Source: Anthoceros angustus
Lineage: Eukaryota > Streptophyta > Anthocerotopsida > Anthocerotales > Anthocerotaceae
Length of the DNA stretch: 64,000 bases
Direction: 5' to 3'
Assembly: GCA_010909165.1 (NCBI GenBank)
Contig: MU008155.1
Span: 1,426,001 to 1,490,000, forward strand
Both the position numbers and the translations under genes were made by a program. Positions 34,601 through 46,138 of this stretch are shown piece after piece. The notes beneath the pieces are model-generated. The model saw only the letters and a program-made list of their open reading frames with translations. It did no database searches and was not told the origin of the DNA. The stretch's first letter is position 1. Every line of letters starts with the position of its first letter.

Positions 34601-37600
34601 TACCATCCTGTGTGGACAGTCTTTTAGTATGTGTTGGAGCCAGCTACTCCTAGTTCCTAACTGTGTGATACTTGATGGCTAGCTAGGTGCTGGACGATAA
34701 CAAGAAACTATGTCTGATGAGTGGCGAGATCATCCAGATGTGTGCACCAATGAATTTGATTTTTGAAGTTCAGGATTTGGCCGCTGCTTCACCTGCTACG
34801 GTTTCACGGTGTGGCATGGTTTATGTTGAGCCTTCTGCAATGGGATGGCGCCCTATTTTGCAATCATGGCTGACGCTCCTTCCGGAGACCTTAGATGGAA
34901 AGTGGAAGGAACAGATTGCTAAGTTATGCGAGTGGCTACTGCCACCTTGCTTGCGCTGTGTGCAGAAAAATTGCAAGCTTGTGATGCCCATGCAGGTGAT
35001 TATTTAGGTGGATCAAGTGGATTCCGGGGGCGGGGAGGGGAGGAGAAGGCGCGCTTTGTTGATGCTTACTACTGTAGATTATCAAGCAGTTTGAATTGCT
35101 GTCAAATCTGTTGACTTTGGGATTGATGTCAGCTCTGACGTGTGTTTTCAGGAACACAATATGGTGCAGGGACTACTTCGTATCTTCATGTGCCTTGTGG
35201 ACCCTGAGCTGCTAGATAGTGTGTTCTCCCCTCTCCCCTGTACTTGAGATATTTTTAGGGTGTGATACGGCTCTTAACTGATGAGCCAGCACATTTTTAA
35301 ATCAACTTTTCACTGTGGTTTCTGCTGCAGAGATCACATCAGATAAGATGGAACAAAATCTGAAAACAACTTGGATAGATTGCATTTTCCTCTTCTCCTT
35401 GGTGTGGTCTGTGGGTGCATGTGTTGATATGGCAGACCGTCCAAAATTTGATTTCCTCCTAAGGAAAGTCATAGTAAGTGGTCCTGTGCTTGAGAATCCT
35501 ATTGTGACTGTGCTGCTTGTGACCCGCTCGGAAAGGGTTGGGCTCATTTGGCGAAGCTGATTACAGGCAAACCAACCTCCAGAGGAATACAAGCCTTTCA
35601 TAACTGTGCCTGCTCGCAAAATGGCTTTGAATATACCTGACGGCAAGCCAGTCTACGATTTCTTGTTTAGGAAAGACAGAGCTAAGTGGGCCCTATGGAT
35701 GGACTTGGTGGATGACAACATGCCGAACTTAGATGCAGATTTTGTGAAGATAATTGTTCCTACCGCAGACTCTACTAAGTATACGTTCATTATGGATGCT
35801 CTTGTCAAACATAATCTGCCTCTGCTTCTGGCTGGACCAACGGGCACAGGAAAAACAGTGTACATCAAACAGTATCTAGTGAAGCTAGATCCGGCAAAGT
35901 AATCCAGACTTGCGACCTGACAGGTTTCTGGGAATCTGGATTTGGGCCAGTAAGCTACTTTATAAGTCTGATTCGATTGTACTTTTGGCAGGTACCAGTC
36001 TATGTTTTTCAACTTTTCAGCACAAACTAGTGCGAACCAGACTCAAGATATCATTGATGGAAAGCTCATAAAGAGAAAACCAGGAATCTTTGGACCACAA
36101 AAAGGGAAACGGTGTATGATATTTGTGGATGATCTCAGCATGCCAGCCCTGGAAAAATATGGAGCTCAGCCACCGATTGAACTTCTACGCCAGTGGATGG
36201 ATCACCAGGGCTGGTAGGCTTTCAAATGCTTACGTACGTCAGTGTTTAGGTCCATTCTCTCAGTATGATATCTTCTCACTCCAGGGGTAGGATATGCTTT
36301 ACAGGTATGACCGGACAGATCTCTCATTCAGAAGGATTGAGGATGTGCAATTTATATCAGCTATGGGTCCGCCAGGAGGTGGAAGGAACCCTGTCACAAA
36401 TCGTTACTTGAGGCACTACAACGTTGTGTGTGTGACTGCTTTCTCTGACATGACAATGAACAGGTGTTTTGTCCCAGCCTAAACCTTTTTGACATGAAAT
36501 CTCTCAATTGCTTTCTGTTTGACTTTTTTGGAAATGGATTAACACAAGGGTTGCATTTATGCAGAATTTTTACAAATCTTGTTGATTTCTGGATGAAACG
36601 AGCTAGATACTCAGCAAACATAACTAAGCTGAAAAGCCCAATGGTATCTGCAACCATTGACATATATCAGACAGTTCAAAGGGAGCTTTTGCCAACACCA
36701 GAAAAATCTCATTACACATACAATCTCAGGGACCTTGGAAAAGTATGTCAGTGCATAGATCTAAAGTAGGCAGGGTTCATTTTGGCTTGGGTTGAGCACA
36801 AACCTTTATTAACCCTGTTCAACGGCTCAGGTATTTCTCGGTTTACAATTTGCACCAGTGGATACAGACGACACCTTTAAGATGATTCGACTGTGGTGTA
36901 ATGAGTGTCTTCGTATCTTCTATGATCGTCTTATCAATGACCATGATAGAGACTGGTTCTGCAATCTTGTGGCTGAGGTTATGGAGAAGTATTTTAAGGA
37001 GAGATTTGGCAAAGTCTTCACTAGCTTCCTAAGCTCCGAAGTTAAGAAAGGGGATCAAAGTCCAACCAACCTAAAATATCTAATGGCTGGCGACTTCATG
37101 ATCCCTGGGGCGGAGCCCGCAATTGTGTGTCATCTTACTTTCTTGTCCCGTTGGTATACTTGAATTGTTGTGCCCTTGATAGCAACCTCTGTCAGAAAAG
37201 TTTGCTGCAACATACATGGAACTCGTGCATTACGTATTTACTGGAAATGACCAACGATAAGACTTGTGTCTTGCAGTATGATGAAGTTACCGATGAAGAG
37301 GCACTCATGAAAGCTATGCAAGGTTACCTCGAGGACTACAACATGGTTAATACACAACAGATGAACTTGGTGCTCTTCCAATTTGCTATTCAACATATTT
37401 CACGAATTTGCCGAGTTATTAAACAACCTGGAGGAAATGTTCTTATGGTTGGCGTGGGAGGCAGTGGGAGACAGAGTTTGGCACGGCTGGCAGCCTTTAT
37501 AGAAAATTTCGATGTCTACCAGGTGTACATCTCTCAAGTGGCAGCTGAGGGTGACAGTAGAAAGTAACAGTTGATGTGAATTTGAGCAGCGCTAAACTTT

Positions 37601-40600
37601 GAATCTCTCATGATCTTTTCGGCAGGTGGAGATGTCAAAGAATTTCGGGATGGCTGAATGGAGAGAGTCACTTGGAATCATGCTCCGAAAAGCTGGAGAA
37701 CAGGATAAGCCAACAATGTTCTTGTTCTTAGACACCCAAATCAAAGTGGAAGGTTTTGTGGAGGATATCAACTCTCTTCTGAATACAGGAGAGGTAACCA
37801 AATGGCACATCCTGTTTTAGTCAACCTTGGCCGTTTCTGGACTCTTCTGCATGTGTGAACCAAGTTGGGTTGGTACAGCTGACTTATTGCCCAGACAGCT
37901 GTCTCCAGAGTTAGACTAAGGAATGTGGGAGACAGCCAAAACATATGTGCCTGATTTCATGAGATTTCTCTCAGTCTATTTGATACTGCAGGTCCCAAAT
38001 CTATATGATGGTGGAGATATTGGAGCAATTTGTGAAAACATTCGTCCAAGAGCGAAAAGGGCAAAAAGAGATGGAGGTCGTCCAGAGTTGATGGCGTTTT
38101 TTGTGGAAGAATGTACAAAAAACATGCGGATAGCACTGGTGAAAAACAAACCTTGTACTATCTGGCCTGAAAGATGTGCTGTTTAGATTCTTTGGTTATA
38201 CTGCTGTCCATGCTCCAGCTTAGATATTCTCTTATGCAGGCCTTTAGCCCAATCGGTGGTGCCTTTAGGGAACGTCTTCGAAAGTTTCCCTCTCTAGTGA
38301 ACTGTTGCACAATTGATTGGTTCACAGCGTGGCCGGTGGAGGTACTGTTTGCCCTCTGTACACGCTAGACAGGAAAGAAGCCAAAGAATGGCAATTTTGA
38401 ATGTAGAGGAGACATATATTTGTATATCTATTGGTAGGAAAAGTACAGAGTCCTGCCCCTTTGTAAGTATTGGAAGAGACGCTCAATGGAGTCATAAGAA
38501 AAGGTATTTTGTAGTACCTGAAGATAACAGCACGTCTTTGGCCTTGGTTTTGCTAGGCGTTAAGGTCTGTAGCAGTTCGGTTCTTGGCGGACATAAATGT
38601 GGAAAGGAAGTACATCCCCGACATTGTTGATATTAGCGTATTTTTCCACACGTCTGTTCAGGTAAGTGCAACTTGTGAAAATTCAGGTGCAAGTTTTAAT
38701 GTTTTTGGACTTCTTGACTCCCCTCTTCATCAACCTCCTTAACTTTTCCATCTCAATGCCGTTGCACCTTCAGGACTTGGCTTCGACCTATTTCACTGTA
38801 CTGAAACGACGATGCTATGTTACCCCAACAAGCTTCCTGGAGCTTATATCCTTATTCAAAACTCTCCTTTCTCAGAAGCAACAGGAGGTGAAGGGGTTTA
38901 AGAAAAGGTGGTTCTACTTCTGACTGTCCATATGGCTACCAAAACCAGCGCAAGCTGTAAGATAGATAGCCCTAAGAGCCAGGCAGCGGATATGGGTGTA
39001 CTGGAAAAGGATGAATTTGTGGTTTTGTGTGGTATAGCTGTGGGTGGAAAATTTGCAAAGAGCAACTGGGTTCACCACTTCATTGTAGGTCCAATGAAGT
39101 ATTGTAAGTTGCCCCGAGATCCTTGAATTCGTCGCTGCTGCTATTGGGTTGATCGTGGATTGTTATCAGGTATGAAATGGGATTGCTTAAGCTGGAGAGC
39201 TCAGCTAAGGATGTCAACATCATGAAGGCCAACTTGGATGAGCTGCAACCCAAGCTTGTGCAGTCAACAAATGAAGTCAACGAACTCCTGAAAGTAACTC
39301 AAAACTTTTTCTCCACTTGCCCCATTTTGCGTGGTTTACTTTTGTGTACCGAAGTCTCGTTTGAATTTCATATTCCATGCCCCAACGTTGGTGCTCTTGC
39401 TCGTCAGGTCATTGACAGAGAAGCAGCTGAGGCGAGCAAGGTGAAAGCAGTCGTTTTGGTAGAAGAAGCTGCTGCAAACATCAAGGCTGCTGCAGCCAAA
39501 GTAATGAAAGAGGATACAGAGGCAGAACTTGCTTTGGTCATGCCTATCCTTGAAGCTGCACTGGCGGTAAGCTGACCCTGGTCTGAGGGTTTTTGGGAGG
39601 TCTCAGGAGCATATTACGGGTCACTCATGCGGCTGGAAATTGCAATGACAAATTTCAGGCACTCGATACACTCACGAAAAATGATATATCAGAGCTGAAG
39701 GGAATGAAGAGTCCCCCAGCTCCCATCAGGCTTGTGATGGAAGCTGTTTGCATCATGAGAGGCATCAAAGCAACAAGGATGAAGGATCAAACATCCGGAA
39801 GAGTGAGAACCATTGCCGAGTTGGGTCGAGGGTTGAGGGTGCAAGTGCTAACTGGCTTGATAAGCTTTGTATTTCGTTTAGTATCTTGTAGTAGCTTGGT
39901 AGCTTTCAAGCCAGGCAGGATCTTTGGTTTGCGAATGCATTAATAAGTATCATGGTGTTGAAATGAGTACAGATGGTTGATGATTTTTGGGAAAGCAGCA
40001 AAAAGATGTTAGCAGATTCTGACTTTCTTAAGAGCTTAAGGGAGTTTGATAAGGACAACATTCCGCCAGCCACAATCATCAAGATCCGCCCGTCAGAACC
40101 AACTCTGATCTCTTTGGAGAAATTTTGAGCTGACTACTGAAAACTCGCTTTTGAGCACATCTCCCTTCCTTCCACTGTAGGTACCTTGCAAATCCGGACA
40201 TGGATCCTCATAAGATACAGGTGGTTTCCAAGGCCGCATATGGGCTCTGTTGCTGGCTGGGAGCTATGGAAGCATATGATAAAGCTGCAAAAATTGTTGC
40301 TCCGAAGCAACAAGCTCTGAAAGTTGCTGAGGCTGAGTACAAAGAAGTAATGGATAATCTTGCAATCAAGCAAGCAGCTCTCAAACAGGTAATGACACTG
40401 CAGAATTCCAGTCAGATGCTAGTCTGAATCAAGGGGAGGCCCACTGAACCAAGATGACTGGAACATATGATATAGGTGGAAGATAAGCTAGCACTACTCG
40501 ATAGCCAGCTGTCCGAGGCAAAAGCCAAGAAAAAAGTTGTGCAAGATGAGGCTGACCTTTGTGCCCTGAAGATAGGACGTGCAATGGAGCTTATGGCAGG

Positions 40601-43600
40601 CCTTGGTGGAGAAAAGACTAGGTGGACGCAACAGGCTGAAATGTTTGGCCATACTTACATCAAGCTTACTGGGGATATTCTGTTGTCAGCTGGCATGATT
40701 GCGTACTTGGGGATCTTCACTCCAACATTCAGAGACAGGATTCTTGAGGTTCACTAGAAACTGTGACTGCTTGCTGCTATTTATGCTACTTGCTTTTTAA
40801 GTTTGCACGAAAGCTTGTCTTGGTGCTCACCGTTGCCTTAAGTCCAACCATATTTTACATTCAAATGCTACTTTTGACAACCATTCAACGTGCTGCCAAA
40901 GTTTTAATCTCCGTCGTTTGGTACATGATTTCATTCCCCCCCACTGTATTCTAGTTTCTGATGCAATCTGACTCATTTTGCAGACATGGGTGTCTCTTTG
41001 CAAGGAGAGAAAAATCCCTTGTCGAAGTGATTTCTCTCTGTCTGGTGTATTGGCAGAGCCAGTCAAAGTCCGTGCATGGAACATTGCAGGCCTTCCAAAG
41101 GACTTGTCCTCTATTGACAACGGCACAATAGTGTCCAATAGCCGTCGATGGCCAGTCATGATAGACCCACAGGTTCCTCTCTAGACATATCTCATTATGT
41201 ATCCTCGTTTCTGATAGCTGTGCCCTGACTGTAACTTCTGGCTGATAGGGTCAAGCAAATAAGTGGATTAAGAAGATGGAGGCAGATAATGGCCTTGTTG
41301 TGACGAAGCTTAATGATAATGACTTCTTGCGAAAACTTGAAAACTCAATTCAGGTCTGGCTTTTTAAGTTCTTTCAAGTGTGATACCCATATGTGCTGAT
41401 TCGTTAGATCATGTGCGGAACTATATCAACTTTACGGGAATGCTCATTAAGTAAGTGAACCTGGCAGTTTGGCAAACCAGTGTTGGTGGAAAATATCAGT
41501 GATGAATTGGATCCAGCGTTGGATCCAATACTTCTGAGATCAACCTTCAAGCACAGCGGGAGCATTTGCATTAGGCTTGGCGATAATGTGATAGAATATT
41601 CTCCAAATTTCAAGATCTACTTCACCACAAAGCTTCGAAACCCTCACTATAGTCCAGAGGTTTCTGCCAAGGTGATCACTTTATTTTTTAGTCTATTTCC
41701 CTTCGTGGTCAGTTTAACTAGTTCTCTGATTTAGGACGTGAGTACTTGGCTGTCCTCAATCAGGTTACCCTATTGAACTTCATGATAACGACAGAAGGAC
41801 TGGTGGATCAGCTCCTTGGTATCGTTGTTGCTAAAGAAAGGCCAGATCTGGAGGAAGCAAAAAATCTTCTCATCCTTCAGGGTGCCAATAACAAGAGACA
41901 GCTGAAGGAAATCGAGGATGAAACTCTGGAAGTCCTTTCACGAGAAGGGAACATCCTTGATGATGAAGCTGGCATTCAGGCAGGAAGACGACTTTCCTGT
42001 GAACTGAAATGTCGTTCAGCCATGGCATTTACTTTCAACGCTTTGGATGGCCTCTCATACTAATGTTCTGTTTCTCCTTTTCAAGGTTTTATCGCAATCC
42101 AAAGTTTTGGCTCAGGAGATATCAGAGAAGCAAAAGATTGCTGAAGAAACAGAACTGAAAATTGATGAGACTCGTGGAGGATACAAGCCTGTGGCCGACC
42201 TCTCCGCTATCCTTTTTTTCTGTGTTTCAGGTGATCTGTCTCTCGCTCCTCAATGGGCATCCTCAATTCTGTTCTGTGCACCTTCCCAAATACCAGCCCT
42301 TTGTCTGTGCCTAGCAAAAGATCCGTTTTGCAGAAGTATTTTTAATCAGTGAGCACGTCTCAGTCTCTGATTTCCATCTTCTTTTCTGAAATTATTTTTG
42401 TGGTGCAGACATGGCAAACATTGAGCCCATGTATCAATATTCATTGCCATGGTTCATAGACCTGTTTGCGTTCTCAATAAAGAACAGTGAGAAGTCTGTT
42501 GATTTGGCAGTTCGTATGCAAAATTTGAACAGTCACTTCACGTACTCTATCTACTGCAATGTTTGTCGCTCACTCTTTGAAAAGGACAAGATTCTGTTTG
42601 TATTCTTGATGGCTGTCAAAATACAAGGGGGCTCCGGAAAGATGGACATGGATGAGGTACGTGCTGCCCGAAAGTCCTGGCTTGGATGTACTTACGTTCC
42701 TTAAGTTCCTTCGTGAGAAAGAACTTCTGCTTGTACAGGTTAGGTTCCTTATGACGGGAGGCATCTCTCTGGAGAAACAACCCGATAAACCAGGAGGAGC
42801 TAGTATGTCCTGGCTGAGTGAAAAGTCCTGGTTGGAATTTGACCGGCTTGGCAAGGTGACCTCCTTGTGTCTGTTGCTTTCTTCCGAAAACGTGAGGAGT
42901 ACATAGCTAACAATTTGTGCTCTTTTTCAGAAAGAAGCGTTTAAGGACATCCAACTTAGTCTGACAGAGATAACTGACAAATGGCGCGCTATTTATGACA
43001 GCCCAACACCTTATGTATATACTCTCCCCACCTAAATCCATTTCATCATAAAATGTGGTAAGTGCACTTGCACTGGGAGAGTAGCTGACTCCTACCGAGT
43101 GGTGACGCAGGCAGAACCACTCCCCATGCCTTGGAACGAGAAGCTGAATACCTTTCAGAAAGTTCTTGTTCTTCGTTGCTTGAGACCAGATAAGGCATGT
43201 TTAGTGGTTGCCTCTTTAAAGTTACCATCTGCGAAATTGAGTCTGTTTCCCTGGATCATACTGCCAAACAGTTGTTAGAATGCTTACATCGTACATTTCA
43301 AGATCAGGTGGTGGTTGCTGTCACCAACTATGTGACGGAAACGCTGGGCCAGAAATTTACCGATCCTTTACCATTAAATCTGGAGGCCTGCTTCAATGAC
43401 TCCTCTTCCACCACTCCTCTAGTTTTTGTTCTATCCCCTGGCTCGGATCCCATGTCTGCGCTTCTCAAATTTACAGCCGACAAAGGGCAAAAGATTCAAA
43501 CAGTTTCCCTTGGCCAGGGCCAAGGTCCAGTAGCAATTGGTCTTATGGGAGAAGCAGCAAAGGATGGTTCCTGGGTGGCATTGCAGAATTGCCACTTAGC

Positions 43601-45814
43601 AGTTTCTTGGATGACCACTTTTGAGCGGTACTGGGAGGCAGAGCTTACAAAGGAAAAGGTGCACGCACAGTTCCGACTTTGGCTCACTAGTTATCCATCT
43701 GAGGCCTTTCCAGTGTCGGTGCTTCAGAACGCCGTGAAGATGACAAATGAGCCACCCAAAGGGCTCAAGGCGAACATGACTGGCAGTTACCTTATGTTTC
43801 CCATATCTGATCCTGAGTTCTTCGACAAATGTTCCAAGGGACCAGAGTGGAGGCGGATGCTCTTTGCGCTGTGCTTCTTTCATGCATTCGTTCAGGTGGA
43901 GGAGCCCTTCTCTTTCTGTCCCTCTGAAGTCCCAGCTCTGCGTGATAGAATTGCATGGTGCTGAGGTTATGACATGCTGCAGGAACGCCGGAAATTTGGT
44001 CCACTGGGTTGGAATATACCATATGAATTCAACGAATCTGACCTGCGGATAAGTGTTCGGCAGCTGAAGATGTTCATTGAGGAATATCCTGAACAGGTAT
44101 CGATCTCATCTCTATCCATGTGGAATCACTACCCGAAGCTCTAGCGAATGCTGTAGACCTCAGGCAACGAGTTCACTGACCTTCAGCTAGACAACCTGCA
44201 TTATATTCACAAGTTAATGCGGATAGAGGTTGTAAGCTTAATGCTTGTTCACCTAGAACGTTGGCACTCACCTTCAGGAGATTTTTGACATGCAGATCCC
44301 GTACAAATCTCTAAACTATCTGACAGGAGAGTGCAATTATGGTGGTAGAGTGACTGACGACCATGACCGAAGGACTCTAATGACAATCTTGGAAGGCCTG
44401 TACTGTGAAAAGATCCATGATGACACCTACGCATTGTCAGACTCGGGAAATTTTCGTTGTCCTCCTGATGGTACTCTTTGAGAGCTCAATGACTTTGTGA
44501 TCAGCTCTGCCAATATGCATGCATGCTACGTGAGGTTCCAGCATCACTCAAAAGTGTCTATCATGTCCGCAGGTCCCTATGCTAGCTTCCTCGAGTTTAT
44601 CAAAACCCTCCCAGCGCAGCCACGTCCAGAAATCTATGGATTTCATGACAATGCTGACATCACAAAGGACCTCAACGAAGTAAATGCTTTACTAGGGTCC
44701 CTCTTGATTGCTCAGCCTGCAACAGAAGCATCAACAACAGCTGCCAAAGGTGCTCCATCGAGTGAGGATATCATGTTAGGGTTGATTGCGGACAATCTAG
44801 CAAAGATTCCACCTAATTTTGATATAGAGGCTGTACAGAACAAGTACCCTGTCACCTACTATGAGTCAATGAACACCGTCCTTTGTCAGGTGCGTTCTCT
44901 AAGACTGGAAAGACGTACTTGTCGCTGCTTTTTAGTATATCCTTCGTGTTGCCCGACTTTGTTCCTTGGAAGTAAAGTTCCACTTTGGTTGCAGGAACTG
45001 GAAAGGTTCAACAAACTTTTGACCATAATCAGGGTAAGCCTTGGTGAGCTGCATAAAGCAGTGAAGGGCCTGATTGTGATGAGTGCAGACTATGAACAAC
45101 TGGGCCGAAGTCTTCTGGATGGTAAAATTCCCCTCATGTGGGCCGCCAAGTCCTATCCATCGAGGAAGCCCTTAACAAGCTATGTTCTGGACCTCATCGA
45201 AAGAGTGAAGTTTTTCCAAAGCTGGGTGGCGGATGGTCCTCCAGCGATTTACTGGTTGTCCGGTTTTTTCTTCACTCAATCCTTTCTAACAGGTGCCAAA
45301 CAAAATTTTGCTAGAGCCCACCATGTCCCCATTGACATGATCGATTTTGAGTTCCGTGTTATGGAATCGCCCGAGGTAACGTACCGGAATTTCTCCGCAC
45401 AAGAATGCACTGCCGCCTGTTTACTCAAATAGAGCTCAGTTTTGAATTACTAACCGTCTGAAAATGACTGCGCAGACTCAGTGCGTAGAGAAGGCAACAG
45501 ACGGCGTGTATGTCAGAGGCTTATTCCTAGAGGGGGCAAGGTGGGATTATGAAATCCAAGGACTGGCTGAATCCGACATGAAAGTGTTGTACACACGTGC
45601 GCCCGTTTTGTGGCTGGTACCTGGGGAGTTTTCCAAGTTCCCCAAGTACCCTCATTATCTGACTCCCGTCTATAAAACAAGTGATCGGAGGGGTATTCTT
45701 TCTACCACAGGTCACTCCACGAATTTTGTTATGGAGGTGAAATTGCCCACACTGAGGTCTCCAGCTCATTGGGTGAAGAGAGGTGTTGCATTGCTTACAC
45801 AGCTGGATGACTAG
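24906..45814 (+). CDS. Axonemal inner-arm-type dynein heavy chain (61 exons)
   Basis: This is the ATP-driven motor of flagellar inner dynein arms; in land plants it would work in the sperm flagellum. I traced 61 exons whose phases all agree, 13341 nt (4446 aa), from an ATG at 24906 to the stop at 45814. Order: Arg/Ser-rich N-terminal extension, tail, six AAA modules with stalk between AAA4 and AAA5, and C-terminal domain. Walker A sites are GPAGTGKT (AAA1, about aa 1760), GFSFGAKS (AAA2, about 2036), GPTGTGKT (AAA3, about 2397) and GVGGSGRQS (AAA4, about 2759). The C-terminal blocks ([52 protein letters not shown]) resemble the animal DNAH1/3/7/12 group and Chlamydomonas single-headed dyneins; the exact class is inference. 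No stop or frameshift was met. Two introns use GC donors. Exon coordinates are given in the segment entries. Confidence 0.93.
25744..32534 (+). other. Dynein tail and linker segment, exons 2-20
   Basis: Exons: 25744-25860, 26030-26160, 26371-26768, 26933-27333, 27423-28114, 28210-28390, 28665-28952, 29040-29152, 29288-29545, 29748-29823, 29906-30133, 30226-30373, 30516-30613, 30723-30836, 30962-31120, 31249-31437, 31535-31906, 32082-32282, 32370-32534. The early exons diverge from what I remember of dyneins; from exon 7 on, tail/linker patterns are clear ([47 protein letters not shown]-type linker words such as [19 protein letters not shown]). Exon 4 ends at 26768; the earlier GT at 26756 would break the frame with exon 5. 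Confidence 0.85.
32615..33792 (+). other. Dynein AAA1 module, exons 21-24
   Basis: Exons 32615-32809, 32893-33248, 33413-33512, 33601-33792. AAA1 is the main ATPase site. [16 protein letters not shown] (Walker A) lies in exon 21 and [10 protein letters not shown] (Walker B with Glu) in exon 22, followed by [17 protein letters not shown] and the sensor region. All key residues are present. Confidence 0.93.
34030..35218 (+). other. Dynein AAA2 module, exons 25-28
   Basis: Exons 34030-34274, 34389-34581, 34687-34995, 35152-35218. The nucleotide loop reads GFSFGAKS, with Ala where Walker A normally has Gly before Lys. AAA2 binds nucleotide structurally and usually does not cycle. [13 protein letters not shown] and [10 protein letters not shown] follow, as in the family. 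Confidence 0.9.
35331..36742 (+). other. Dynein AAA3 module, exons 29-33
   Basis: Exons 35331-35473, 35567-35898, 35992-36213, 36305-36463, 36565-36742. Walker A GPTGTGKT is in exon 30, the Walker B segment [10 protein letters not shown] in exon 31, and [11 protein letters not shown] in exon 32. AAA3 is the regulatory ATPase site and looks intact. Confidence 0.92.
36831..38661 (+). other. Dynein AAA4 module, exons 34-39
   Basis: Exons 36831-37124, 37277-37522, 37626-37793, 37992-38138, 38240-38341, 38557-38661. AAA4 has the axonemal-type loop GVGGSGRQS. Exon 36 carries [18 protein letters not shown] and exons 37-38 carry [18 protein letters not shown], both highly conserved. The intron 38342-38556 is one of the longer ones (215 bp). 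Confidence 0.9.
38774..40748 (+). other. Dynein stalk and microtubule-binding segment, exons 40-46
   Basis: Exons 38774-38907, 39170-39293, 39408-39566, 39659-39802, 39973-40091, 40181-40388, 40476-40748. The outgoing helix contains [18 protein letters not shown], and the tip region includes [19 protein letters not shown] and [13 protein letters not shown]. The return helix has [14 protein letters not shown]. These make an antiparallel coiled coil with the microtubule-binding tip between. Exon 46 enters AAA5. Confidence 0.9.
41980..42085 (+). other. GC-AG intron (dynein intron 50)
   Basis: Exon 50 ends GGC ATT CAG and the next bases are GCAGGA; exon 51 starts GTT TTA TCG. The join gives [11 protein letters not shown], matching the family pattern in which Ile-Gln precedes a Leu-Ser-x-Ser-Lys-Val block. 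No GT donor gives the right phase. Confidence 0.8.
43195..43307 (+). other. GC-AG intron (dynein intron 55)
   Basis: Exon 55 ends CGT TGC TTG AGA CCA GAT AAG (RCLRPDK, highly conserved) and the next bases are GCATGT. Exon 56 begins GTG GTG GTT GCT after ATCAG. The nearby GT three bases later would shift the frame. Confidence 0.8.
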
Positions 45815-46138
45815 ATGGTGCACGAATTATTTACCGCCCAGCGTGGTCCATATGTGTACTCATGCCACTTCTGGATGACTGTCACAACACATAAGTGCCT
45901 CCTCTCGCACCTAATTTGAAAACAAGAGTAGCTACAAACGGGAAATGAAAGAGTGTGTTGTAGTAGGTAATGAGGTACGTCAGGACTCGGGACCAAGCAC
46001 AAAAGTCACCTTGCCCCGACTCGTATGCATCTCCAATTCCTGCTGTCCGAGTGTTCCTGGGCCAATAATCGTAAGCCGTGCCGGATACAGAGTTTGCGTT
46101 TGCGATCTCCTGTGATATCCCATTGTATACAACAATCC
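45815..46138. other. Convergent 3' region of dynein and MPS1 genes
   Basis: Only 324 bp separate the two stop codons, so the 3' UTRs must be short or overlap. No further feature was seen. Confidence 0.6.

Larger units (their letters stand above)
40984..45814 (+). other. Dynein AAA5, AAA6 and C-terminal domain, exons 47-61
   Basis: Exons 40984-41172, 41249-41353, 41468-41671, 41764-41979, 42086-42230, 42409-42656, 42739-42855, 42931-43014, 43111-43194, 43308-43895, 43983-44096, 44296-44470, 44573-44889, 44995-45375, 45476-45814. Conserved blocks include [20 protein letters not shown]-type word [33 protein letters not shown] and [17 protein letters not shown]. The long C-terminal domain is typical of axonemal dyneins. 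Confidence 0.92.

Noticed and set aside
38342-38556. Long intron after AAA4 as a possible insertion
   Set aside because: At 215 bp it is within the range of other introns here and has normal GT-AG ends; the flanking residues match the family without a gap.
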